DNA from: Persicaria tinctoria
Lineage: Eukaryota > Streptophyta > Magnoliopsida > Caryophyllales > Polygonaceae
Direction: 5' to 3'
Length of the DNA stretch: 64,000 bases
NCBI GenBank assembly: GCA_037127255.1
Contig: JBANSL010000016.1
Span: 8,620,501-8,684,500 of the forward strand
The notes under the pieces are model-generated. The model did no database searches. It worked only from the letters and a program-made list of their open reading frames with translations, and was not told the DNA's origin. This document shows positions 21,609-35,877 of this stretch, piece after piece. A program made the position numbers and the translations under genes. Numbering within the stretch: the first letter of the stretch is position 1; the number at the start of each line of letters is the position of its first letter.

Positions 21609-23380
21609 CATATTATATACTACGTATAATATATACCCATATGCATTAAAACTCAACTAGTATAAGATCAATTTTGCTAGAGGATCAAGTCATATAGACT
21701 AAATAAATACAACTCAGTCAAGATTAATCATAATAGTGTTCAAAAAAAGAGATTAATCATAATAGTGCATCGTATAAGCACAATATATATCATATGATCG
21801 ATGTATAATCATCACATACATGTACACACATAAAATTAACAATATTACATGTAACAGAATGACTAGGAAAGTAAACACATAACATTATAACAAAGAACTA
21901 TACTATTTCTTATTATAAAAGATTGTTTTAATTGGAATTTGGGTAAACTTATTGCATATATACCACGTACGGAGACATGCGACGATTTAAAGGCTACAAG
22001 AAATTAAACAACTAAATAGAAAGAAAGAAATCAATACGTTTTCAATCGATCAGTACAAATTAAGGCTGCAATTTGAACCGAGAAGGAAACTTATCATTGT
22101 TAAAGAGAAGAAGAAATCGATCGATGTTTTGGCCAAACTTATACTTGCCTCCAACGATTCCATCCATGAGTGAACCAATAGAGAAATCGATCGAAACCTT
22201 TATATGAATTGTTATCCGAACCTTCACCGATTCGGAGGTTTCAATCGATCTCTCTATTTGTTCAGTCATAGATCGGATCGTTGCAGGGAATTATAAGCTC
22301 GGCTTTAAGATCGATTGTGGATCTTTCGGCCAAGTCTTCCTCCGTTGCCACTTTCATCTTTTTTGTTTTTGTTTTTGTTTTTCAATTTCTAATCAATTCA
22401 GGAAGCTAGCAAGTATGTGATTTTATTTTATCACATAATCTAATCTACTTGTTTGGAAAGTTTTATCTATACGGATATTTTTTTACAAGCTAAATCTATG
22501 GAGATTATATTTATCTTATATTTGTAAATTTTATCTATAAGTTTGGTTTTTAATAAGAATAATAATAATAGTCATTTGTTTGCAATATATGGTTAGGTTA
22601 ATTTATATATTAGCTATTAATTTTATATAAGTATACTTAATAATAAAAGAAAATAAACTATTTATTTTAAACTAAAAAAGTGAAAATTAAAGAATATTTA
22701 TGAAAAACAATTTATAAAAATATATTCTTTAGCAAAAATAAAATTTCACATAAGTTTTTAAAAAATAAATCAATAGGATTTGGAATTCTGATTTTATTAG
22801 TTATAAAAATTATTCCAATATAGTGTTCGGAAAAACTATACCACCGCACTAATAAATAGATCGAGTGTTCTATAAATATATTTTAATATATCTTATTTAA
22901 GTTTTTTATTTATTGGGTTGAAAACTTAGCAAATTCTTATTATAAAAGATTATTTTATAAAGATTTAATTGGAATATGTGTCTGCAACTCTAATTTTATA
23001 AAGATTATTTCTCGTTTATTCATGCTTTTTTTTTATATATATATAATTTGACTTTTATAAAAAAAAAAATAATAATAAACGAGAGGATTAGATTCTGGTT
23101 TAACTTTTATTCGAAGATCGAGTGTGAAGCAAATATAACATAAATTAACTTAGAGATACCGATGAAATATGCTCCTGTAATTAAAGTCTTGTACACCTCA
23201 CGAATTACGTCATAAATCAGAAATATTGGATGAAATTCTAATATATTTTTACTGAATTATGGAGCATAAAGCAAATTCAAATTGTATTACTGAATTGTGA
23301 ACAAAAGTTAAGTAAAAATATATCAATCTGAATTCAACCCTAGGCTATTTCAGTCTATTAATGTTCCGAACATCTTCGTC
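21609..23380. other. AT-rich intergenic DNA
   Basis: A 69-codon minus-strand frame at 22060-22269 ('MTEQIERSIETSESVKVRIT') is open but matches nothing I know and has no supporting features. The rest is low-complexity AT-rich sequence. Confidence 0.4.
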
Positions 23381-23600
23381 TTGAAAGTTGAAGCATCAAA
23401 CTCAACTCGCATATATGTCTCCATCTGATCCGACAAGATCTTCCCGGAGGCGCACAATCTCCGGCGTTGGAATCCATGGAGACAAGAAATGGGGTGGATT
23501 ACATCCGTCGACTATAGAAGCCAGCTCTTGCCCTATGTTTTCGACTCGATCCTTTTGGAGTTTCGACTGCACCCTCCACAATCTATATATGAATTACCCA
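23340..23600 (-). pseudogene. Fragment of the local coiled-coil gene family
   Basis: Reading the minus strand from about 23590 gives 'WRVQSKLQKDRVENIGQELA', then a stretch ending 'PHFLSPWIPTPEIV', closely similar to the carboxyl part of the members at 24009 and 27061. The amino-terminal repeats are missing, so this looks like a truncated copy. Function unknown. Confidence 0.5.
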
Positions 23601-24008
23601 CAACTCGAACCTACCCAAAATTTATTTTGGCCCAAATTGACTCGATTTGACCCGAACACGTAATTAATAAACAGAACACTTGTTTTGAAGAGCGTCCTTC
23701 AATAAAATCTGAAGAAGCACGCCCAATCTATATATTGAAAAAGAACTTATTCCCAAAATTAACCCAAAGTTGTATCTGTTTATGTTATCAAACAAACTAA
23801 CAAACATAAAACCGAGAGAACAAGTAGTAACTAACAAACATGAATCCGAGAACAAGTAGTCCCAAAAATGAAACGAACAAGTAATACTAATACGGTAATG
23901 TACTTCATCCTATAGGGACCTTAGCGTGTATCAGTCTATCTTGATCTTGAAGCACCCGACTTCTCTTAATTATCATAGAACGTCCATGGAGACAGGAAAT
24001 CGGGTTCC

Positions 24009-24785
24009 CTACGCCCTTCGATTAAACAAGCAAGCTCTACTCCAAGGTTTTCGACACGATCGAGCCTTTTGGAGTCTCCACTGCAGCCTCCAGAACTCGG
24101 CGTGCTCTTCGTATGCATAATCTTTGTACATATCATCCAACGAAGGCTGCTCCTTGTCTTTCCGATACGAAATCTTTGATTGCAAGACTTCTTGTCTCCG
24201 CAGCCGATGCATCTCCATCTGTTGTTGCAGCTTCATAGTCACCCGTCGCCAGCTCTCATCTTCCGATTGTCTCCGCAGCCGATGCATCTCCATCTCTTGT
24301 TGCAGCTTCATCGTCACCCGTCGCCAGCTCTCATCTTTCGACTGTTCATCCGAAATAGGGCTAGTTGGGGATTTCATATATAGTTGCACTTCCAACAAAA
24401 CGCCTTCGGTCTCCTCAACGACGTCGCCGTCCTTCAATCCAAAATCGATCCTCGCTGCAGTCGCCGCCACCATACAGTGTTCTTCTTCCAAGATTTCTTG
24501 CCGCAGCCGTTGTATCTCTTGTTGCAGCTTCGTCTTCACCGCTCGCCACCTCTCGTCCAACGATTGTTCATCCGAACGAGTGCTACTGCTACTGCTAGTT
24601 GGGGATTTCATCGTCTCGATTAGTCTTCTTAGCCATTGCTTCTCTTGTTGAAGCTTCTCCTGTAACAACAGTTCCTCGCCGTCTTCGTCTTGCAAGAGTT
24701 GGTTGAGCAGCCATTGCGTCTGTTGTTGCAGGTTCTCCTCTAGCAACTGTTCATCCCGAAGAGTACTGCTATTTGGGGATTCCAT
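24009..24785 (-). CDS. Unrecognised coiled-coil protein with internal repeats (carboxyl frameshift)
   Basis: The likely ATG at 24785 opens 'MESPNSSTLRDEQLLEENLQ', matching the start of the 27399 member; about 258 codons follow. The product is Gln/Glu/Arg-rich and almost wholly coiled-coil. A unit of the form S-D-E-Q-S-x-D-E-x-W-R-x-V-x-x-K-L-Q-Q recurs, and a 25-residue piece ('SEDESWRRVTMKLQQ') is directly duplicated. Near 24060 this copy appears to have gained about four bases relative to the 23400 fragment. The conserved 'RVENLG-ELA' and 'PDFLSPW' tail therefore lies in another frame. It may be a pseudogene or may make a changed carboxyl end. No known family recognised. Confidence 0.5.
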   Translation of the reverse strand: MESPNSSTLRDEQLLEENLQQQTQWLLNQLLQDEDGEELLLQEKLQQEKQWLRRLIETMKSPTSSSSSTRSDEQSLDERWRAVKTKLQQEIQRLRQEILEEEHCMVAATAARIDFGLKDGDVVEETEGVLLEVQLYMKSPTSPISDEQSKDESWRRVTMKLQQEMEMHRLRRQSEDESWRRVTMKLQQQMEMHRLRRQEVLQSKISYRKDKEQPSLDDMYKDYAYEEHAEFWRLQWRLQKARSCRKPWSRACLFNRRA

Positions 24786-24839
24786 CGATCGCTGATCCAA
24801 AGTCGTCTTCAAGAGCAAGCTAAGAGTACCTGATGATTA

Positions 24840-25690
24840 ATGAATTAATATTGCTGGATTCATCCTATCTATCTCTATTTATAATACTCATTATCGATCT
24901 ATCTATCCAATTGCATTGTGTAGGATTATTTGTTTGGAAAGTTTTATCTATATGGATCCAGATTTTTCTTACAAGATAAATACAGATTATATTTGTTAGA
25001 TATATAATTTTTTAATTTATGCATTATATACCTAATTAAGTTTTTAATATAGATAGATAGATAGATGCTTACATGACATATATGCTAAGAGGATAATTTA
25101 GGTAATTAATTCGTTTGTCTAAGGGCTAAATTTAAAAATTATTCATATATTAAGCAACCATATTTAATTTCGATAGGTATGTTTAGAATTGATTTTTTTT
25201 TTAAATCATTATTTACAACTATTTTTTAGGGTTCACTTGTTTTAATTTAGGGTAACTTAATTAATCTATCCCATAAGCTAAATAACCCGTTTATTTAATT
25301 AGAATGGTTAAAGGAAAATGGATTTTTTATCCTATGCTCTTGAATAAGAGGTCAAATTGAAAAATATTTTTCCTAGATACACCCGTTTTACTCATTTTTT
25401 ATTAGATTATGGAGTTTACCCATTTTCTTTTAAGATTTTCTTTCCAAATACAGTAAACTTATATATCTTATGCCTCGAATTTGTAAATAAAAAGCGGTCA
25501 TATCCGGGGTTCGAACTGGGTACTACCCGCAAGTCCTTTTCAGTGAGCCATTCCAAAATGGTTAAACTTATCTTATGCCTTAAGGCACACAAACCGGAAA
25601 GAAAAATGTAAGCAAATTAATTTTACGCTTTCTTTTCGGTCCTCTAGCTGTCAGTACTTAATTAGAAGACCGATTTGGTATAAAAACTCT
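24840..25690. other. AT-rich intergenic DNA with a dispersed repeat copy
   Basis: No gene supported. At 25485-25570 is a second copy of the 'aaataaa-agcggtcat...ggggttcgaac' repeat described at 16215. Confidence 0.5.
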
Positions 25691-25699
25691 CTCTCTCAA

Positions 25700-26040
25700 T
25701 AACAATGTCCAAGGGAATTGTGTTCAATGGCATCTCTATTACTCGGTATGACTGCTTCCCTGGAGTTTCGTCCTCACTATCCACAGGATGATCAAGTCCT
25801 GATGCATCGCTGACCTGCAGTTCTGCTTCCGAGTGGGGCTTAACTTCGTCCGTCTTCTTCGTTCACTTCCTGTTTGGTTTAGATCTGCTTGGTTTCGTTT
25901 TCTGTTGTAGAGTGTGCTTGTCGTGTTTGCACCTTTTTATATATGTAATTATCGTTTGTAGACGGTTCTTCTGTCTACCGATTTGACCAGCCATCGAGTT
26001 TTAAAAATGTCTTAACTCGAATTCTTATCTAATAAAAAAT
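25700..26040 (+). repeat. Retroelement 3' tail repeat, copy 1
   Basis: 'attactcggtatgactgcttccctggagttt' through 'cgaattcttatctaataaaa' is clearly related to the minus strand of 45312-45650. The two copies end alike at an A-rich tail, which suggests a 5'-truncated non-LTR element. No protein domain seen. Confidence 0.6.
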
Positions 26041-26880
26041 ATAATAACAATATCCTAGTCTCATAAACATAGCATAATAATTAGTGTATTTATGATTAAG
26101 ATATTCCCTTGAAAAAAAGAACATACAATTTTGAAAATCGATTTGGTTTTGCTTTTGGTTTTATAATGATAAATTTATAAAAAGGCAGACAAGTCCGATA
26201 TGGTCAAAACAATGGAGGAGGGTCGCGTGCGGAGTCAACCTCTAACACAAAAATCCAATGAGATTTCATCTAAAAAAAACAATTAACATTATAAATCAAT
26301 TAACAATAATAATGGTTTTCTATCAAACTTCTACATTGTTCAAAACATGTTACTTACATGAATAACCATATTCTCACATACTTTGAGTTTTAGGGCATCA
26401 CTAAGCCACGTTGATTTCAAAATAGTACTGTACCTAAATTTTGAAAATTATTAAAACTTAATTTTAACCCTAACTCCTTTAAAATTATATATATAATACT
26501 GTATTATTTATGAAAAACATCTAACTTAATTAATTAATCAAATAAGCCTAGATGGAAATTACCATGTTGGATCCGCCTGAACCACCGAAGCCAAAGGGGA
26601 GACTTTCAGAACTAACACATACAACATGTCGAGCTTGAACAAAATTTTAAGCTCAGTTGAAAGTTCGGGTCGTTCGAACTCGAATAGCTCAAATTCTATG
26701 GAATTTCTAAAATTTCCTTTGAGTTAACATGTCAAGCTTATTTAACAAATGAACTGAGGTTAACATACCAAGCTCCGCTCGTTCAGCTCGATTAATAACA
26801 CCCCTACATAGTCATACACAAAAAAAAGGGGGAAAGAGCAAATTAAAACTAATACTATGATCTTAATTATAGTATTAATT
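26041..26880. other. AT-rich intergenic DNA
   Basis: No supported gene. At 26570-26800 is a block with repeated 'gctcg/cgagc' words similar to intergenic text near 2690-2840, probably an old repeat. Confidence 0.4.
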
Positions 26881-26897
26881 TAATCCTATTCTACGAG

Positions 26898-27399
26898 TCA
26901 ATTGATTTGCCATCGATCTTGATCCTCCAACTTTGATGCATTCTCGAGCATCATCTGGAAAACACAAGACAAATTAAAACTCAATTAAGAAGAAATATAA
27001 TATAATTATAACAAATAATGAATTAATCAGGCCAGCCAACTGAATACAAGAATGTGTTACCCGGTAGTAACTTGAAGCTCGATTAAATCTTGCTAGCAAT
27101 ATCTTAGTATCGTCGTTCCGTTGAAGACCCGACGTCGCATACTGAGTAAACAAGAAATCGGGTTTATAGGGATGATATTGGACCATCAAAGCGAGCTCTT
27201 GCCCGAGATTTTCGACACGAGCCATCCGTGTTAGACACTCGAGCCTCCATGACGGGTCGAGTTCTCGTCGCTGGCGCTGTTGTTGTAGTTCATGTTTGTA
27301 GTTGATTAGTTGCACATGTTGTTGCAACTTTATCGTCATCAATCGCCAGCTCTCGTCGTCGGCTAACGATTGTTCATCCGAAGGAGTGTGGGATTCCAT
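26898..27399 (-). CDS. Unrecognised small coiled-coil protein, two exons
   Basis: Exons are complement 27061-27399 (113 codons) and 26898-26954 (18 codons plus stop), joined across a 106-bp phase-0 intron with GT and AG borders (26955-27060). The product is 131 residues. It opens 'MESHTPSDEQSL', has a Gln-rich helix ('KLQQHVQLINYKHELQQQRQ'), then 'WRLECLTRMARVENLGQELA', then 'PYKPDFL', and ends 'MMLENASKLEDQDRWQIN'. The second exon is recognisable, less intact, in the neighbouring copies, which supports this splice model. This member looks intact, unlike the two copies at 23.4-24.8 kb. No known domain; function unknown. Confidence 0.6.
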
Positions 27400-27963
27400 A
27401 GCCGCCGATCGAAGAGCCCTAACTGATCGATAATGTAAGTTTTTTTTTTTTTTTTTGGTCGAGATAATGTACAAGTTGAAAGTTTTAATTTAAGGTAGCC
27501 GGTGGGGATGATCGGCTTGCTTGTATCTATTTAGATTAAATTTATCTAATAGGAAAGTGTTAGATCTCATATCTAAAATTGTTTGATAGAATTTTATTTT
27601 TTGTTTAAAAAAATAATCTATATGGATATTTTTGCAAGGATCGCAATATGTAGTTTATATATATTTGGTAAGAAAGGGGCAAAAACTAGAAAAATCCATT
27701 TACGATATTAGCCTTTAGTGAAATCACGGTAGGGATCAGGGATGTAAAAAAAACTATAAATAAAGTTTAAACGATTTTAATCATTAAAATAATTAAGTTT
27801 TCCTGTGTCCATTGAAAAAATTTAATTTTTTATATGAAAAATTCTCTCAAAAACTAAGTGTTGTTTTTGGTAAACTTTAGTGGGTGGTGTTTGGCAAACA
27901 AGATGTTTTTTTTATAGAAATCAAGAAGAATGGAAGGTGCTGCTCTCACACAAGTGCTAGGAG

Positions 27964-27964
<1 letters not shown>

Positions 27965-28012
<48 letters not shown>
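27965..28012. repeat. (AT)n microsatellite abutting an inverted-repeat element
   Basis: About 24 AT units directly precede 'gggagtggttccc', the left end of the element that follows. Confidence 0.9.
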
Positions 28013-28016
<4 letters not shown>

Positions 28017-29535
28017 AGTGGTTCCCTTGTGCACACCCCTTAGGGTGTATCTTGTGCATATATATGAACCATCGATGGAGAGGGAATGGAGGGCCAGGAT
28101 TAAAAGTAATTTTCTTTTTTTTTTCTTTTTAATTTGTGGGCCCCCTTGCCAAAAAAACAATCACCCTCTCCCACTCCCCTTCCCTCCTACGTGATGTTCA
28201 CCCACTATTTGTATTTTTTTTTATTTATATATAAAAATAGCATGATTTTGTTTGTCTTAAAAATCCGTTAATTCAACTGAATAATATTTTACATTATACC
28301 GAATAATATTTTTTTTAATAATAATGTTTTTTTAAAACTTTTTCAATCCATCTTATGTAAAAATTCACCAATTCCACTGAATAATTAGACACATATTACC
28401 GAATAATGTTACATATTTCACCGAATAATGCTTCAAAATTCACCAAACAATGTTTCATATTTCATAAACTCCAAATTCATAAAAAAAAACCTGATTTCTA
28501 TGAATAATTATACAATATCACCGAATAATATTCTATATCCCACCGAATAATATCCTGTATCCCACCGAATAATCCCAAATTCATAAATAAATAAATAAAA
28601 AAACTGCGCAGTTCGCCACCGTGGTGGCCGCAAGGAGGAATTGATGGGGAGGAGGAATCCAGTTGGCCTGAATCCATGGTGGGCCGCGATGATCCTGCGA
28701 GGCAACCACCACGCCAATCGCCGATTTGGATCTCCGTCTGCACAGTGCCGCCTTCGCCGATGGAAGAAGAAGGCCACGGGGAAGGAGCTCGCCCCCTTAG
28801 CCATTGGCCGCCAAGACGGCGCAGTTCGCCATCGTGAAGGATCCCTCGTCCTCTCGCAGGCGTGAAGTAGGCGGATCGACCGTCGCCTCTCGCAGGCCTT
28901 CGCTCCCGCCTCACCACCAGCCTTCAATTCCTCACATCATCGTCGGCCTACGCCTCTCGCCGCCGCCGATTGCAATTTGCAATTGGGAACCAGGGTATGA
29001 GATAGGCATCCATCATCATCGATTTTTATTTTGGGATTTAGGGCTTTCTTTGTTCTCCACCCTCGTCTCCTGAATCTGCCGCCGCCTTCGCACCCCACCG
29101 TCACCCACGGCCACACCCCACACCCGCAGCCTCGTCTCCTGAATCCGCCGCCGCCTTCGCACCCACCGTCTCCTGAATCCGACCTGAGCGAGAGGAGAGA
29201 GGAATTGAAGGTGCTAGAGAAACCGTCACCCACACCCCACCGCCTTCGCACCCTGATTCCGCCGCCAGCCTTGCCTCCATCGCCTCCACCGCACAGGAAC
29301 CTTCGGATGATTTTTCTGCTCCACATATCGACCGATGAAGAAGAAAGATTGGGATTAGGTTTTTATTTTCCAAATCACACGCGCTCCCCTTGCTGCTAGG
29401 TTGAAATCTATTGGGGCCCACAATTTATTAATTAAAAATTAGAAGAAAAAAAATTTAATCTCAACCCTCTATCTCATCTGAATCAAAGGCTACAAATTGT
29501 GCACAAAGTACACCCTAAGGGGTGTGCACAATTTA
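28013..29535. mobile_element. TA-anchored inverted-repeat element (1.5 kb)
   Basis: A 23-base perfect inverted repeat lies at 28027-28049 and 29509-29531 (core 'gtgcacaccccttagggtgt'). Both sides abut long TA microsatellites, recalling elements that insert into TA repeats. At 28260-28570 is a run of degenerate 'caccgaataatatt' repeats. The GC-rich part at 28620-29400 has overlapping frames on both strands with no recognised domain and may be captured host DNA. A related left end lies at 51328. Confidence 0.65.
28260..28575. repeat. Degenerate 'caccgaataatatt' tandem repeats
   Basis: At least eight spaced copies of 'caccgaataat(a/g)tt' or close variants, separated by short AT-rich text, inside the inverted-repeat element. 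Confidence 0.75.
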
Positions 29536-29537
29536 CC

Positions 29538-29683
<146 letters not shown>

Positions 29684-29706
29684 AGATTTCATATATATAT
29701 ATTTTT

Positions 29707-30903
29707 GGGAAATTCCGTTTGGTACCCCCGAGTTTTTGACAATTTCGGATGGTGTCCCACACTTTTTTTTGTCCGGATGGTACCCCCGAGTTTTGTCAAA
29801 AGTCCGGCTCATGCCCAAAACTCATAGTTTCTTCTTTTTAATGAATAAAACAACCCTTTATTTTTATTTTTTCATAAATATGCCCATTTACTTTTAACAT
29901 TAAACAAAACTACTTATCATTTAACTAAATTGAAAAGAAAATTGACAAAATCACCTTTATTTTTTAAAATTAATAAGATCACACATTATTGCCAAAGTTG
30001 TAGCAAAAAGTACCCATTCTTTCCAAAATTTGTTTTGAAGAAAATCAACTATTATTTTTGACATTACACAAAAGATCCGTTACATATTTTTCATATTTTA
30101 TAAAAAATAAATCTCATTATTTTTCAAATATTGCATGTACATAATCACCCATTATTTACAAAATTTTGCACAAATCCACTATCTTATTACGTGGACAAAA
30201 ATAGTTAACCTATACATTATAAAAAATACTTCGTAAAACCACCCTTTATGCTTTAAAAAATGCACACCATCATTTCTTGTGTAATAAAAGAAGGTGTTAT
30301 TCATTTCTTTTGTTTGGAATACATAAAACCTAATAAAATAAGAATGATTAATCTCTTATTATATTTTTCTTTTACAAGAAGAAAAATAAATAAATAAAAT
30401 TTACTTTTCTTTTTCAAAAAAATTATAATCAAGCATTTGGTTAAATTGATCAATGACATTTACAAATGTTTAAAGTTAATGAGATATAAGTTAAATATTG
30501 TTTTGAAAAATAATATGTGTTAAAAATATTGCAATAAAACTTTTTGGAAATATTGCAATAAAATTTTTGGAAATATTGATCAATCACATTTACAAATATT
30601 GCAATAAAAATTTTGGAAATAATATGTGATTTTGTAAAATTTTAAAAAATAAAGTTGGTTTTGTCACTTTTGTGTTGAATTTTGTTAATTAATATGTAGT
30701 TTTGTTCAATGTTAAAAGTAAATGGGCATATTTATGAAAAAATAAAAATAATGGGTGGTTTTATTCATTAAAAAGGAGAAACTATGAGTTTTGGGCATGA
30801 GCCGGACTTTTGACAAAACTCAGGGGTACCATCCGGACAAAAAAAAAGTGTGGGACACCATCCGGAGTTGTCAAAAACTCGGGGGTACCAAACAGAATTT
30901 CCC
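29707..30903. mobile_element. MULE-like element with long TIRs (1,197 bp)
   Basis: It starts 'gggaaattccgtttggtac' and ends with the inverse 'accaaacagaatttccc', with inverted repeats of about 200 bases. 'tatattttt' at 29698-29706 and 30904-30912 is a 9-bp target duplication, though AT-rich and so weaker proof. The interior is AT-rich with short tandem words ('gcaataaaattttggaaat') and no coding sequence. Confidence 0.85.
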
Positions 30904-30937
30904 TATATTTTTTTTATGACGTGGAGGTTCCGAGGTT

Positions 30938-31160
30938 ATCGACTAGTCCTCCACGGGCTAAGCACTAGCCTGCAAAGCACTTGAGCAGGGTAAGCCAAGC
31001 GACAAGCCGCAAGACAAGCTAACCCATGCCTAAGGCAAACAAAGGTATGAGTACCCACTCAAGCACAAATTGCTCTTAGTGGGATTAGAACCCTTGACCT
31101 CATGGTAGTGAGGCACAAGGAAGCACCTCACTCTTACCACTAGAACAAGAGGTCATTGGT
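30938..31160 (-). mobile_element. tRNA-derived SINE-like element
   Basis: Read on the minus strand from about 31155, 'ctagtggtaagagtg' resembles a pol III A box and 'ggtcaagggttctaatccc' a B box, with spacing suited to a tRNA-derived head. No clean target duplication was found. It is not a functional tRNA: no cloverleaf was recognised. Confidence 0.5.
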
Positions 31161-31164
31161 TCAT

Positions 31165-32200
31165 TATTATTTTTAATTGTTCACGAGAGTAGGGTGTAAA
31201 AGTAATTCAATTTTTTTTAATTATTAGGAAAATATTGGATTGAAGTTGTTGATTTTTGTTATGGTACTTTAATAATTTAGCCCAAATTTAAAATATTGTT
31301 ATTTGTTTAAAAAATGATTTTTTTAATCTATAAAATATATTAGATCATTTAAATTCATATAAAATGTTACAATAAATAATATTTATTATATCATATGATG
31401 ATTATTATTATTTTATAATCTTGGTAAAAGAATTTTTTTTTAAAAATAATTAAGGAACTTTTGTGGGTTGTAGGGATGTGAGTGAAAAAAGTATAATGAG
31501 TTGTTAAGAGTACAAAGAAGAGAGAGAAGGATAAAAATTGGAAATAAGAAACCCGATTGGGTTGCAGGGATGCTCTTACTACTCTAAGATATGACCTTAA
31601 AGCAAGTCCAACAGCTCCTCTAAAAATTCTTTAAAATAGAGGAAAAAATATCAAAATATCTAAAAAATTTACACTTCAACTCCAACAGCTTTTCTATTTT
31701 GCAAATTTATGCATTTATTACATTTATTACATACTACATATAGTCATATACTCTCTATTTAAGACAATTTATATTTTAGCCATCCTTAAACTTTATACAA
31801 ATTGTGAAATAATTTCATACAACTAGATGAACATGAATTTTAAGTTAAAATTTTAAAAAGACGTAAATAGTTTTAATTGAAATATGAAGTTTAATACTTA
31901 GGCTTAACATAACTTAAAATGTAAACTAGTATAAGTTTGACATTTACATATAACATGAGTTTTAACATAACTTAAACTAACGTGTTTAAATTAAATATCG
32001 AGTTAATTCTAGCAAAATATTCAATTTAATTTAATTATAACCAATACTACTAACTTAATTTTTAGAGTTTTTGCCATCTTTCTCTAAATTTAGAGATTTT
32101 TTTTTTCCTCTTTCCTAAAATTTCTCTATTTTATATATGAGTATAGAGAATCGATTGGACCTAAAAAACTCATTCTTTCTCTAAAATTTCCAACATTCTC
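31165..32200. other. AT-rich intergenic DNA with MITE-like relics
   Basis: Words such as 'gggatgctctta' (31568) and 'caagtccaacagctcctct' (31605) resemble MITE ends. 'tctattttataagagctctt' at about 32200 may be a partner. No gene supported; very AT-rich. Confidence 0.35.
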
Positions 32201-32354
32201 TATTTTATAAGAGCTCTTGCCTCTTGGCTCTTATTAGTGTTGTATTGTACTGTTGTGTCAAACATAATCTTAAAACCCATTTATCTGTTAGCAGCACAAC
32301 AACCAAATTGCGTATCAAACTGGAAGCCGTCAAATAAGCAAAACATAAAAAGCA

Positions 32355-32453
32355 CATAGACCAATCCAAACCATGATTTAACAACAATTTGTTTCACACA
32401 TAGAGTCATAGATCAATCCAAACCATGATTTAACAACAATTTGTTTCACACAC
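32355..32453. repeat. 52-bp period tandem duplication in the polyubiquitin 3' region
   Basis: 'catagaccaatccaaaccat' begins at 32355 and the near-identical copy begins at 32407. The copies differ at about two positions over 47 bases. They lie about 100-200 bases after the polyubiquitin stop, so probably within its 3' UTR. Confidence 0.88.
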
Positions 32454-32550
32454 AACTGAAAATTAGAAACAGCAATTGACCAAAAAAAAAGAAACAGCAC
32501 ACACACACACACCAGTCTTTTCCATTTCACAACAGCACAGAAGCCCTTGC

Positions 32551-34548
<1,998 letters not shown>

Positions 34549-34661
34549 CTTGAGAGCGAATTGAAGCCTTGAATGTTTGAGATCGAAGAAGATTAGAGGA
34601 ATCAGAGAGGATTGGGGATGGATGACTCGATGAATGAACGAATTCATACGGAGGGGCCTCT

Positions 34662-34731
34662 ATTTAAGGACTTGGTTGGCCGACTTGAGAGGAAAGAGGC
34701 GAAATAGCATCCAATAGAATGACACCACGTG
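34662..34731 (-). promoter_or_regulatory. Polyubiquitin core promoter
   Basis: A TATA-like 'ttaaata' on the minus strand lies at 34662-34668, about 110 bases before the leader intron donor. A G-box core CACGTG lies upstream at 34726-34731. The start of transcription is inferred near 34635. Confidence 0.5.
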
Positions 34732-34739
34732 GCGTAACA

Positions 34740-35868
34740 TAGCCCACACGCCATCAATTCAATTAGCATGTTTAAGTTGAACCTAAAAACGAAGGATTCC
34801 TATCGTGACGTGAGGGGTGAGGATTCGGCTTCAAGTTGCTCAAAATGGGTTTCCCACAAAAAGGTTAGTTTGAATGGTTTCGGGTTTCCTACCCACTGCC
34901 ACTGGTTTGAATGGTATTTTTAATCTAATCTATATCCTTAACGTCATGTATATATATGTTAAGAATATCAGTTTTTTTTTTGGCCCTAATTAAGCTTATT
35001 AAATGTGTCATTGAAACTTAGGTTAGAAAACCCTTTAATGATAGAGATTCAACGTATTTACTCCCTCTGTTTCACAATTTATTCCGCTTATTAAAATAAT
35101 GGTCTTATATCGTTTCATAAAAAAAAATTATTATGCGTCATTATTAATATTATAGAAATTCATCCTATCTATTCCCTCCTTTTCAAAATATAAATAGTTT
35201 GACTTTTTAACACACTTTTTAGGCAAAACTAATTAAAATAACCTAATCTTGAAGGGGCGTTAAAAATTGAGTATATCTCAACTTTTATATGTGATGTTAA
35301 AATAATATTACCACAATTTTTTTTTTCAATAAGAATGATGACATGACACTTATATAACTTTAAAAAATTAGCATATTAATATGTTTTTGTTAAACCATGG
35401 GTTTCTTGGATTTTTCTCAAAATCAAAACCCGGTTTTCTTTAAAAAAAACATATATAATATTATAGGTTGACATGAGGGAGATTAATTGAAAATTACAAT
35501 ATTGCAATCCAAATAAAGGTGGTTTAAGAAAATTGGGTTTTGCTTTTTTTTTTTTTTTTGATCTAAGAAACCCATAGTTTAACAAATTAAATCATATTAA
35601 GATGCTAATTTTTTAAAGTTATGTATGTTCTATGTCATAATTTTTTCTCAAAATATTATTTTAACATCACCTATAAAGTTTAAGATATTTATCTTTTTAA
35701 AAGGTGGAGATATATTTTTAACACCCCTTAAATGTTGGGTTATTTTAATTAGTTTCACCCATTTTTTAAGATGCTAAATTTTTTATACAATACTAATTTT
35801 TTTTAATAAGTATGAATTTATTTTAAAAATTGATTAAGAAATAGATATTTTATAGAATTTTTAGTTTC
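34740..35868. other. AT-rich intergenic DNA with a Stowaway relic
   Basis: 'actccctctgtttcacaat' at 35060 resembles a Stowaway left end without a clear partner. Blocks at 35340-35420 and 35570-35650 are inverted relatives of one another ('ttaaaaaattagcatatt', 'gatgctaattttttaa'). No gene supported. Confidence 0.4.
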
Positions 35869-35877
35869 TTAAAAATA

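Noticed and set aside
24124..24651. 175-codon plus-strand Ser/Cys-rich frame
   Set aside because: It mirrors the repeat units of the minus-strand coiled-coil gene; its own repeats are just their complement.
28498..29421. Overlapping 74-139 codon frames on both strands in GC-rich DNA
   Set aside because: Frames overlap on both strands, look Pro/Arg-rich and low in complexity, and have no domain. Treated as possible cargo only.
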